From positions 1 to 12,557 of the forward strand of contig JBGOUJ010000169.1 in assembly GCA_041477005.1 (NCBI GenBank): a DNA stretch of 12,557 bases. Direction: 5' to 3'. Made by a program: the position numbers and the translations under genes. The stretch's first letter is position 1, and the number at the start of each line of letters is the position of its first letter. The notes below the pieces were generated by a model. The model saw only the letters and a list, made by a program, of their open reading frames with translations. It had not been told where the DNA came from and ran no database searches. The DNA comes from JBGOUJ01 sp041477005 (GTDB lineage Bacteria > Acidobacteriota > Terriglobia > Bryobacterales > JACQDG01). Positions 6,688 through 12,557 of this stretch are shown here, in pieces.

Positions 6688-7506
6688 ATGCCGTTTTATT
6701 TTGATCCCGAGGGCAATCTCCGCCTACGCGAGTTCGAGCAATGGCCATGGCTCGTCCACGCCTTCAGCACCCGCGCCGCGGGAAATCTGAAGGAGCCGGC
6801 GAGCCGCCGCCGCTTCCTGCGGGCCCTCGATGGCCGCTCGCGGCAGCTCTTCACACTCCACCAGATCCATTCGGCGATCGTCCGCGTGGCTGCCGGAAAA
6901 CCCGACCCCCGCCTGCCCGGCGACAGCCTGATCGCGTCCCAAGCCGGGGCCCTCGTAGGCATTAAGACGGCCGACTGCTTGCCGGTGCTGCTGGTCGATC
7001 CCCAGCGGCGCGCGGTGGCGGCCGCCCACGCCGGTTGGCGCGGCGTAGCCAGGCGAGTTGTGGAGAAAACGGTCGGAGAGATGCGGCGCGCGTTCGGCTG
7101 CGACCCAGCGGGGCTGGTCGCCGCCATCGGTCCCGGCATTCAGGCCTGCTGCTTCGAAGTGGGGCCGGAGGTCCTCGAAGAGTTCTTCTCGCAGTTCGTC
7201 GATGCCGACCGGTTCTGCCGCGCCGACCCGCCCAACCCGGCCCTGACCATGCTCCCCCGGCAGCTCATGACCGGCAACCACGGCGTGATGCGCCGCATCG
7301 ACGCCGGTGAGCCGTTGGGACCCGGCCGCGTGGACCTGGCGGAAGCCTGCCGGCGCCAGTTGCTGGCCGCGGGCGTCCCGCCCAAGCGCATCTTCAGCTC
7401 GGGCCTCTGCACGGCCTGCGATCTGAAACGGTTCTATTCCTATCGGCGGGAAAAGGAAGCGGCCGGCCGCATGCTGGCCGTTATTGGCGTGCGTGGCGGA
7501 TCGTAA
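6688..7506 (+). CDS. pgeF: Peptidoglycan editing factor PgeF / YfiH-type multicopper-like enzyme
   Basis: 272-residue cytoplasmic protein of the YfiH/DUF152 family. Members have been reported to act on purine nucleosides and polyphenols, and in Escherichia coli to keep peptidoglycan precursors correct by removing misincorporated L-Ser. The three conserved zinc/catalytic residues are visible: His61 in LHQIHS, Cys97 in TADCLPVLL and His114 in AAAHAGWRG. The family's C-terminal CTACDLKRFYSYRRE segment is also present. The length is slightly above the usual 230-260 residues. The start ATG at 6688 has no Shine-Dalgarno; a TAAAAT box lies 12 bases before it. Its 3' end overlaps the convergent glycosyltransferase gene by 26 bases. 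Confidence 0.92.
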   Translation: MPFYFDPEGNLRLREFEQWPWLVHAFSTRAAGNLKEPASRRRFLRALDGRSRQLFTLHQIHSAIVRVAAGKPDPRLPGDSLIASQAGALVGIKTADCLPVLLVDPQRRAVAAAHAGWRGVARRVVEKTVGEMRRAFGCDPAGLVAAIGPGIQACCFEVGPEVLEEFFSQFVDADRFCRADPPNPALTMLPRQLMTGNHGVMRRIDAGEPLGPGRVDLAEACRRQLLAAGVPPKRIFSSGLCTACDLKRFYSYRREKEAAGRMLAVIGVRGGS

Positions 7507-9091
7507 GCCGGACCGGCAACAAGGCCTGCCCCACCCGGCCCCAGAATTCCCCATGGTCCTGGTAGAGCATCAGCAAACCGGCGTAGTAGTATCCCAGGAC
7601 GAACAGAAGCAGGAACGGGGTGGTGAAGTAGTTCTCGGCGGAGATCGCGTACAGGACGGTCAGTAAGAAGTACGTGCCGATGACCAGGTTGAGCCAAGGA
7701 AGCCAGCGGCTGTGGCCGCGATACTTGCTGGCCTTCTTGTTCCCGTATTTCGCCGTGCGCTGGAAGGGCGATTGCAAGCCGAGCAGCGCCTCGACCACCG
7801 CCCGGGTATTGGTAATGGTCAACCCGATGCCCGTGGCCATCACGAAAGGAACGAACAGAAACGTCCTCTTCCACCGCTCCGGATAAAGCTCCTTCTGCGC
7901 CACCAGGTAAAACGACGAGACCGAGCAGAACGACGCGACGAACAGCGGCAGGTCGATGTAAAGCATCTGAAACCAGCCCTGATAGAACCGCACGATCATG
8001 GCCGGCAGCAGCAGCACCGAGAGCACCAGCATCAGCGGGTAGCAGATGTTCGCCGTCAGGTGAAACCATCCCTCGGTCTTGATCCGGACTGGCAGCGGCG
8101 CGCGCAGAAGCTGCGGCAGGATCTTCTTGCCGGTCTGGATCAGCCCTTTGGCCCAGCGGGCCTGCTGCACCTGAAAAGCCGTCATCTCCACCGGCAGCTC
8201 CGACGGGCACTCGATCCCCGGCACGTAGACGAATTTCCAGCCCTTCAGTTGCGCCCGATAGCTGAGGTCGGAATCCTCGGTCAGCGTGTCGTACTGCCAG
8301 CCGCCGGCGTCCACGATCGCCTGGCGGCGCAAAACGCCTGCCGTGCCGTTGAAATTGAAAAACCGCTGCGAGCGGAACCGAGCGCCGTGCTCCAGCACGA
8401 AGTGGCCGTCGAGCAGGATCGCCTCGACCTGGGTCAGGAACGAGTGGTGGCGGTTGTGGTAGGTCCACCGCGTCTGGACCATCCCCACCCCGGAATCGGC
8501 GAAGTAGTGAACCGTGCGCAACAGGAAATCGGGCGGCGGCGCGAAATCGGCGTCGAAGATGGCGATCAGCTCGCCGGTCGATTGCTGCATCCCGTTCCGC
8601 AGCGCCCCGGCCTTGAAGCCCTCCCGGTTGGTCCGGTGAATGTAGGTAACCGGCTCCCCGAGGGCGGCCCAGCGGTGGGCGGCAGCCTCGGCGATGGCCG
8701 CGGTTTCATCGGTCGAGTCGTCCAGCACCTGGATCTCGAGCTTCTCCCGCGGGTACTCGATCCGGCAGACGTTCTCCAGTAGTTGCTCCACCACGAAGCG
8801 CTCGTTGTAAATCGGCAACTGCACGGTCACGCGCGGCAGCTCCTCGAATCGCCCGGCCGGCTCCCCCATCGCGTTCTTCTTGTATTTGAAATAGGTGTAG
8901 ACGAGCTTGTAGCGGTGCAGGCCGTAGACGCTCAGGATAATCAGGATCGCAAAGTACGGAATCAGCAGCGCCAGGTCGAAGGCATTGAGCTGGTAGACGC
9001 CTTTGAACGGGTTATTGAGAGCGAACTCCAGGGTCCGCTGGATGGGGGACTTGGCCGCCAGCATGGCCATCGGAAACAAAGCTGCTAACAT
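7481..9091 (-). CDS. Processive family-2 glycosyltransferase, cellulose/mannan synthase superfamily
   Basis: 536-residue inner-membrane enzyme that would polymerise a beta-linked polysaccharide from a nucleotide sugar and help export it. An N-terminal membrane helix (about 38-58) precedes a cytosolic GT-A domain with the processive signature D,D,D,QxxRW: Asp124-Asp125 in VLDDSTD, DAD at 180-182, TED at 271-273, and Q309-Q310-A-R312-W313. Four to five more membrane segments follow (about 345-368, 377-397, 408-428, 463-483, 488-510). The architecture resembles bacterial CesA-like and plant CslA mannan synthases; no PilZ domain is present, so cyclic-di-GMP control is not visible. The ATG at 9091 has GGAGAG about 12 bases upstream; ATG 9070 is an alternative. 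It is divergent from the GT-C gene across 19 bases, which suggests a shared surface-glycan pathway. The exact sugar is not readable. Confidence 0.9.
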   Translation of the reverse strand: MLAALFPMAMLAAKSPIQRTLEFALNNPFKGVYQLNAFDLALLIPYFAILIILSVYGLHRYKLVYTYFKYKKNAMGEPAGRFEELPRVTVQLPIYNERFVVEQLLENVCRIEYPREKLEIQVLDDSTDETAAIAEAAAHRWAALGEPVTYIHRTNREGFKAGALRNGMQQSTGELIAIFDADFAPPPDFLLRTVHYFADSGVGMVQTRWTYHNRHHSFLTQVEAILLDGHFVLEHGARFRSQRFFNFNGTAGVLRRQAIVDAGGWQYDTLTEDSDLSYRAQLKGWKFVYVPGIECPSELPVEMTAFQVQQARWAKGLIQTGKKILPQLLRAPLPVRIKTEGWFHLTANICYPLMLVLSVLLLPAMIVRFYQGWFQMLYIDLPLFVASFCSVSSFYLVAQKELYPERWKRTFLFVPFVMATGIGLTITNTRAVVEALLGLQSPFQRTAKYGNKKASKYRGHSRWLPWLNLVIGTYFLLTVLYAISAENYFTTPFLLLFVLGYYYAGLLMLYQDHGEFWGRVGQALLPVRLTIRHARQ

Positions 9092-9110
9092 AACGTTGCC
9101 CGTCTCTCCA

Positions 9111-10454
9111 ATGTCTGGCCGCGTTCGCTCGGTTCTGCTGCTGGCCCTGCCGCTCGAAGCAGGCTACCTGGCTCTGAGCCGCTTGCACGACTGGCAGCGG
9201 TCCGTCGTCGAGTACATCGCAGTCTATCTGGCAACCTCTATATTTTACATTGTATCGTGCTGGTGGATCACGGAAAAGAACGAGAAACCGGAGAGCCGCC
9301 GCCAGTTGGCCGCTATCCTGCTGGCCGGTCTTGCCTTCCGCCTGACCCTTTTACCTCTCTACCCGTCGCTCACCGAGGATCCTCACCGCTACCGCTGGGA
9401 GGGCAAGCTCCAGGCAGCCGGTGGAAATCCTTATGTGGCCCGCCCCGAAGATCCCCAGTGGGCCGGGTTGCGGGACAGCACGTGGCCTCGGGTCAACCGC
9501 AAGGACCTGCCCACGGCCTACGGCCCCTTGCTGGAGTGGTCCCACCGGTTGACCTACGCGGTTGTTTCCCGCCTCGAGCCCAATGAGTTCCGGCAAGTCT
9601 GGCTCTTCAAGATCCCCTATCTGGTCTTCGACCTGGCGACGATGGGCGCGCTGCTGGGGCTGCTCGCGCAGTTGGGCCGGCCGCGCTCCTGGGTGCTGAT
9701 CTACGCCTGGTCGCCCCTCGTGGTCGCCGAGTTTTGGGCCAGCGCCCACAATGACCCGGTCCTTGTGTTCTTCCTGGTTGCGGCGATCTGGGCGGCCGGG
9801 ACCGAGCGGTGGGCCTGGGCCATGGGGGCGCTGTGGATGGCGACGCTCGCCAAGTTCTGGCCGGCCCTGCTGTTTCCGTTGTTCCTGTGGTCCGGGGGAC
9901 GCGCGCGCTTGTCCGGCCGGCTCGGCTGGGTGCTGGCCTGGACCCCCCTCGCAGCGCTGCTGAGCCTCCCCTACTGGCAGGGTTCCTGGCAAGGGCCCGC
10001 TCAGTTGCGCGGGATGCTGGCCGGCTTCCTCGGCGGCTGGCGCAATAACCCCAGCCTTTACAACGTGATCTACGCCGTCGCCGGCCGGGACTACGAGCAG
10101 GGCAAGCCCCTGGTCGCCGGTCTGCTGGTGGCGGCTGTGCTGGCGATCGCGGTCCGCCGGCCGGCGCTGCCGCAGGGCGTTCTCGCCACGACCGTGGTCC
10201 TGCTGTTCCTTTCCGCCAATTGCTTCCCGTGGTACCTGACTTGGATGGTGCCGCTGCTGGCAACCTATCCCTTGCCGGCATTTCTGCTATGGACGGCCCT
10301 GGCGCCCCTGGCTTACCATATCCTGGTCGGATATCAGGCGACCGGGCGGTGGCAGGACGACCCGTTCTACCTATATCTGGAGTATGTGCCGGTCTATGGG
10401 ATGTTGCTGGCGAGGCTGATTCAATGGGGAGTCAAAAAGGCCTTCGACCGCTGA
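9111..10454 (+). CDS. Multi-pass GT-C glycosyltransferase (GT87/mannosyltransferase-like)
   Basis: 447-residue polytopic membrane protein with about ten or more hydrophobic segments. The first periplasmic loop carries SLTEDPHRYRWEGKLQAAG followed by NPY (86-108), closely matching the D-x-YRYxWDG-xQAAGxNPY loop of bacterial polyprenyl-phosphate-sugar transferases. Glu89-Asp90 is the likely catalytic/metal pair. WSPLVVAEFWASAHND (200-215) and FPWYLTWMVPLLA (372-384) are further family landmarks. It probably moves a sugar from a lipid carrier onto a glycan outside the inner membrane. I chose ATG 9111 because the frame upstream to 9003 is only the antisense of the divergent GT2 gene; no Shine-Dalgarno precedes 9111. 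The last 31 bases overlap the next gene, so the two are likely translationally coupled. The acceptor and sugar are unknown. Confidence 0.85.
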   Translation: MSGRVRSVLLLALPLEAGYLALSRLHDWQRSVVEYIAVYLATSIFYIVSCWWITEKNEKPESRRQLAAILLAGLAFRLTLLPLYPSLTEDPHRYRWEGKLQAAGGNPYVARPEDPQWAGLRDSTWPRVNRKDLPTAYGPLLEWSHRLTYAVVSRLEPNEFRQVWLFKIPYLVFDLATMGALLGLLAQLGRPRSWVLIYAWSPLVVAEFWASAHNDPVLVFFLVAAIWAAGTERWAWAMGALWMATLAKFWPALLFPLFLWSGGRARLSGRLGWVLAWTPLAALLSLPYWQGSWQGPAQLRGMLAGFLGGWRNNPSLYNVIYAVAGRDYEQGKPLVAGLLVAAVLAIAVRRPALPQGVLATTVVLLFLSANCFPWYLTWMVPLLATYPLPAFLLWTALAPLAYHILVGYQATGRWQDDPFYLYLEYVPVYGMLLARLIQWGVKKAFDR

Positions 10455-11005
10455 CCGCCGCCGAGCGGGCGCGGGTGAACTCGTGGCTGGCCCGCCTGCC
10501 CTACTACCGCCCCCGGCTGCGGATCCTGGTCGGCGAGGGGTTGGCGGAGCGGCGGCGCCGGCTCCTGCTCGGCGCGCGGGAGTCGAGCATGCACGCCGCG
10601 AGCTTCGTCCCGCGCCGCCACATCGTCCTGGACCGTGACCTGTTGCGCCGCCGCGATCTCGCCCGGATCCTCTACCACGAGGTTTTTCATTTTGTCTGGG
10701 CTCGTCTCGGCAACCCGCTGCGTCTAAGCTACGAGGCGATGATCCGGCGGGAATGGGCCGAGGGCGCACGGGGGGAACTGGGGTGGTCGGCCGAGTCGCG
10801 CAAGCGCTCCCTGGCGCCGGCGGAGGTTCGGCGCCGCAGCCGCCGCTGGGCCGACTACGCGTGCGAGAGCTTCTGTGATTCAGCCGCCTGGCTTTGCCTC
10901 GGCGCCCGGCGCCGCCACCAGGAATGGACTCTGAAACCGCGCTTTCGCGAGCGGCGGCGCCGCTGGTTCCTCGCGGCCGACGTGCTGCCGCGGTTGCAGT
11001 TATAA
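10424..11005 (+). CDS. Small Arg-rich putative HEXXH metallopeptidase
   Basis: 193-residue protein I do not recognise as a named family. It carries HEVFH at 85-89, the zinc-binding HEXXH pattern, in a helix-like context (RILYHEVFHFVW). Fifty-eight residues later comes ACESFCDSAAW, where Glu148 and Asp152 match the ExxxD third-ligand helix of gluzincins such as thermolysin. The N-terminal part (1-80) has a strand HIVLD that could be the active-site edge strand. Arginine is very abundant, especially in 41-46, 136-141 and 174-180, giving a strongly basic protein; no signal peptide or membrane span is seen, so it is likely cytoplasmic or nucleic-acid associated. ATG 10424 is preceded by GAGG and overlaps the GT-C gene by 31 bases; the open frame runs back to 10220 but only as a shadow of that gene. 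Function beyond a probable zinc hydrolase is unknown. Confidence 0.75.
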   Translation: MGSQKGLRPLTAAERARVNSWLARLPYYRPRLRILVGEGLAERRRRLLLGARESSMHAASFVPRRHIVLDRDLLRRRDLARILYHEVFHFVWARLGNPLRLSYEAMIRREWAEGARGELGWSAESRKRSLAPAEVRRRSRRWADYACESFCDSAAWLCLGARRRHQEWTLKPRFRERRRRWFLAADVLPRLQL

Positions 11006-11021
11006 TGGAAGTGGGAGGGGG
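11001..11021 (+). promoter_or_regulatory. -10 box and Shine-Dalgarno for the tlpA-like gene
   Basis: A perfect TATAAT at 11001-11006 overlaps the stop codon of the preceding gene. A weak -35 (CCGACG, 3 of 6) sits 18 bases upstream. The strong purine run GGGAGGGGG at 11013-11021 supplies a ribosome-binding site 6-9 bases before the two possible starts, TTG 11025 and GTG 11028. This suggests the redox gene pair has its own promoter as well as possible read-through from upstream. Confidence 0.55.
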
Positions 11022-11027
11022 CCTTTG

Positions 11028-11537
11028 GTGAACCCACGTTTTCTTGCCGTGACGGCTGTGCTGATCCTCGGTGCGGCCGCGTGCTCATCGTACAAGCCGG
11101 CCGCAGCGGCCAAAGGCAATCAGGAACGGAAGGCCGCCCCCAATTTCGCCCTCGCCGACTCACAAGGCAAGACCCTTCGCCTCAACGATTTCAAAGGCAA
11201 GGTCGTGCTGCTCGATTTCTGGGCCACCTGGTGCGGCCCTTGCAGGATCGAGATTCCCTGGTTCATGGAGTTCCAGCGCCGCTACAAGGACAAAGGCTTC
11301 ACGGTGATCGGCGTCTCGATGGATGAGAACGGCTGGGAGGCGGTAAGGCCCTTCGTCGAAGAAATGAAGATGAACTACCCCGTAGTGATCGGCACCGACA
11401 AAACCTCCTCGGATTTCGGCGGCGTGGAAGTGCTGCCCACCACGTTTCTGATCGACAAAGAGGGACGCATCGTCATCACCCGCCTGGGCCTCACGAGCAA
11501 GGATGAATTCGAGAAGGCCATTCAAGATCTTCTTTAG
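11028..11537 (+). CDS. TlpA-like thioredoxin-fold lipoprotein
   Basis: 169-residue envelope thiol-disulfide oxidoreductase. A hydrophobic signal sequence ends at a lipobox-like GAAAC, making Cys19 the probable lipidated residue; alanine at -3 is slightly atypical. The thioredoxin fold follows, with WATWCGPC (active-site Cys69 and Cys72) and the cis-proline loop VLPTTF (Pro137). FKGKVVLLDFWATW and the DENGWEAVRPFVEE insertion are typical of the TlpA/ResA/AhpC-TSA-related group. It probably reduces disulfides in c-type apocytochromes or other envelope proteins. GTG 11028 was chosen for its spacing to GGAGG; TTG 11025 adds one residue. The 3' end overlaps the nDsbD gene by 35 bases, consistent with a reductant-delivery partner. 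Confidence 0.9.
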   Translation: MNPRFLAVTAVLILGAAACSSYKPAAAAKGNQERKAAPNFALADSQGKTLRLNDFKGKVVLLDFWATWCGPCRIEIPWFMEFQRRYKDKGFTVIGVSMDENGWEAVRPFVEEMKMNYPVVIGTDKTSSDFGGVEVLPTTFLIDKEGRIVITRLGLTSKDEFEKAIQDLL

Positions 11538-11982
11538 CCTGGCCGCCGGCCTGCTGCTGCAAGCGCAGATACCGGGGCCGCCAGTGGTCTCTGCCGAGCC
11601 GGCGCCGGCCGTGGTCGCCCACCGCGGCTCGACCGCCGAGATCCCGCTGAGGCTCGCCATCCGGAGCGGCTACCACATCAACTCCAACACTCCGGCGGAA
11701 GATTACCTGATCCCCACCCTGCTGAGCTGGAACGAAGCCGCGGGCTTGGCGCCGCGTGGCGTCACCTACCCCAAGTCCGAATCGGTCAAATACGAGTTCG
11801 CCGAAAAACCCCTGCTGGTTTATTCCGGCGCGGTGACGGTTACGACCCGTTTTGCCGTGGCCGCCGACGCCACGCCCGGGCCCCAGACTCTGAGCGGCAA
11901 GCTCCGCTATCAGGCCTGCACTGACCGAATGTGCCTCCCCCCGCGGACGCTCAACGTCAGCGCTTCCATAAAAGTGGAATAG
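11503..11982 (+). CDS. Periplasmic DsbD N-terminal-domain (nDsbD-like) protein
   Basis: 159-residue secreted protein with an Arg-Arg-led signal peptide (about 1-31, cleavage near VVSAEP). The rest matches the immunoglobulin-like N-terminal domain of the disulfide reductase DsbD, including SGYHINSNTP at 55-64 and the redox motif YQACTDRMCLPP, with Cys139 and Cys144. In DsbD this domain takes electrons from the membrane part and hands them to envelope thioredoxins. Here it stands alone, with neither the transmembrane nor the C-terminal thioredoxin domain. The overlapping upstream TlpA-like gene is the obvious redox partner. The membrane electron donor is not in the window. The start ATG 11503 lies inside the tlpA frame with a weak GAG element upstream. 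Confidence 0.85.
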   Translation: MNSRRPFKIFFSLAAGLLLQAQIPGPPVVSAEPAPAVVAHRGSTAEIPLRLAIRSGYHINSNTPAEDYLIPTLLSWNEAAGLAPRGVTYPKSESVKYEFAEKPLLVYSGAVTVTTRFAVAADATPGPQTLSGKLRYQACTDRMCLPPRTLNVSASIKVE

Positions 11983-12076
11983 CCCCCAAGCGCGGGATCC
12001 ACGCCTCTCCTCTCCGCGTCTTCGCCCACCCCCATCGCCAGGTCCCATCCGCGCTCGCCCTGCTAAACTTGCCACC
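11983..12076. other. 94-base intergenic region before the ABC gene
   Basis: This gap is pyrimidine-rich and has no convincing hairpin terminator. It ends with TAAACT at 12064-12069, a candidate -10 box whose last base lies 7 bases before the ATG at 12077. That geometry would place transcription start on or next to the start codon, giving a leaderless message. No Shine-Dalgarno is present, and no -35 box was recognised. Confidence 0.45.
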
Positions 12077-12557
12077 ATGAATCCCCACCAGCCGGCCCCG
12101 GCCAAACGCACCTGGCGGGAGCGGGTGAAGGCCCTGGAGAACGTCCGGCCTCTGGTGAAGATGGTGTGGGAGACCAGCCCTTCCCTCAGCTTCGCTATGG
12201 TGGCCCTCGCACTCCTGCGAGCCGGGCTGCCCCTGGCCCTGCTCTGGGTCGGCAAGCTGATCATCGACGCCGTCGTCTACCGGGGCGCTGTCGGAACCGG
12301 ACGGATCTGGAAGCTGGTGGCGATCGAGCTGGTTTTGGCCCTGGCCTCGGACCTGCTGGCCCGCGCCTCACAGCTCGTCAACAATCTGCTCGGCGACCGC
12401 TTCACCAACCGGGTCAGCGTCGAGATGATCCGGCACGCCGCGACGCTCGACCTGGCCCACTTCGAGGAGCCGGATTTCTACGACAAGCTCGAGCGCGCGC
12501 GCCGCCAGACCACTTCCCGGCAGGTCCTGCTGGCCGATCTGGTCATGGACGCCCGCG
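12077..12557 (+). CDS. ABC transporter membrane/ATP-binding protein (N-terminal part, truncated by window edge)
   Basis: The open frame from ATG 12077 runs 160 residues to the right edge without a stop. After a basic, cytosolic N-terminus (KRTWRERVKALENVRPLVKMVWE) come hydrophobic segments at about 38-64 and 82-97. These are followed by NNLLGDRFTNRVSVEMIRHA, then LDLAHFEEPDFYDKLERARR, the coupling-helix region typical of type IV (exporter) ABC transmembrane domains. The nucleotide-binding domain should follow beyond the window. Such fused half-transporters act as dimers to export lipids, peptides or drugs; the cargo is not predictable. There is no Shine-Dalgarno; the TAAACT box 7 bases upstream suggests leaderless translation. 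The family call is strong, the role open. Confidence 0.85.
   Translation, partial: MNPHQPAPAKRTWRERVKALENVRPLVKMVWETSPSLSFAMVALALLRAGLPLALLWVGKLIIDAVVYRGAVGTGRIWKLVAIELVLALASDLLARASQLVNNLLGDRFTNRVSVEMIRHAATLDLAHFEEPDFYDKLERARRQTTSRQVLLADLVMDAR

Noticed and set aside
7712..8782. Plus-strand open frame of 356 codons
   Set aside because: It lies wholly antisense to the GT2 gene, whose catalytic motifs are intact, and its product is His/Arg/Gln-rich without domains.
9003..9110. Earlier start for the GT-C gene
   Set aside because: These codons are the reverse complement of the GT2 N-terminus and add no recognisable signal; ATG 9111 begins a normal membrane-protein N-terminus.
12071..12079. GCCACCATG, identical to the eukaryotic Kozak consensus used in vectors
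   Set aside because: The surrounding genes and composition are bacterial and continuous, so it is a coincidence rather than vector sequence.
11491..12264. Minus-strand open frame of 257 codons spanning the nDsbD and ABC genes
   Set aside because: It crosses an intergenic region and is antisense to two recognisable genes; no motif is seen.

Overview
The window looks like an ordinary chromosomal stretch from a GC-rich acidobacterium, probably Bryobacterales/Solibacter-like. That placement is an inference. It rests on an Oar-type TonB-dependent receptor with short beta-barrel motifs, a quinoprotein carrying an N-terminal cytochrome c domain, a ceramidase-fold hydrolase, a high-GC code with long antisense shadow frames, and several genes with almost no 5' leader. 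No rRNA, tRNA, CRISPR array, transposase, integrase or phage gene was seen.

Layout. (1) 2-1450 (+): C-terminal part of an outer-membrane TonB-dependent receptor that runs off the left edge. (2) 1456-3483 (-): periplasmic cytochrome c/PQQ dehydrogenase with the Asp-x-Asp signature associated with lanthanide cofactors. It is divergent, across a 57-base promoter region, from (3) 3541-4887 (+): a secreted neutral/alkaline ceramidase-like hydrolase. (4) A perfect 11-bp hairpin between convergent genes, then 4956-5732 (-): a short-chain dehydrogenase, and 5839-6666 (-): a SAM methyltransferase with an unusual duplicated helical insertion. The 106 bases between these two hold a 19-bp imperfect inverted repeat of dispersed-repeat character. 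(5) 6688-7506 (+): PgeF/YfiH, 21 bases from the methyltransferase start and overlapping tail-to-tail by 26 bases with (6) 7481-9091 (-): a processive family-2 glycosyltransferase of the cellulose/mannan synthase superfamily. (7) 9111-10454 (+): a multi-pass GT-C glycosyltransferase, divergent from the GT2 across 19 bases, overlapped by (8) 10424-11005 (+): a small Arg-rich protein with HEXXH and a downstream ExxxD, probably an undescribed gluzincin-like metallopeptidase. (9) 11028-11537 (+): TlpA-like lipoprotein thioredoxin, overlapped by (10) 11503-11982 (+): a periplasmic protein corresponding to the N-terminal domain of DsbD. (11) 12077 to the right edge (+): N-terminal membrane domain of an ABC exporter.

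How the genes may work together. The receptor, quinoprotein and ceramidase-like enzyme are all cell-envelope proteins and could support uptake and oxidation of an organic substrate, but their orientations differ and no direct link is shown. The GT2 and GT-C enzymes plausibly contribute to the same surface polysaccharide or glycolipid. The TlpA and nDsbD proteins form a clear translationally coupled redox pair. I did not find a defence system or a clearly new multi-gene system. The least explained items are the HEXXH protein, the methyltransferase insertion, the likely lanthanide-type quinoprotein and the repeated occurrence of very short, possibly leaderless, divergent promoters.
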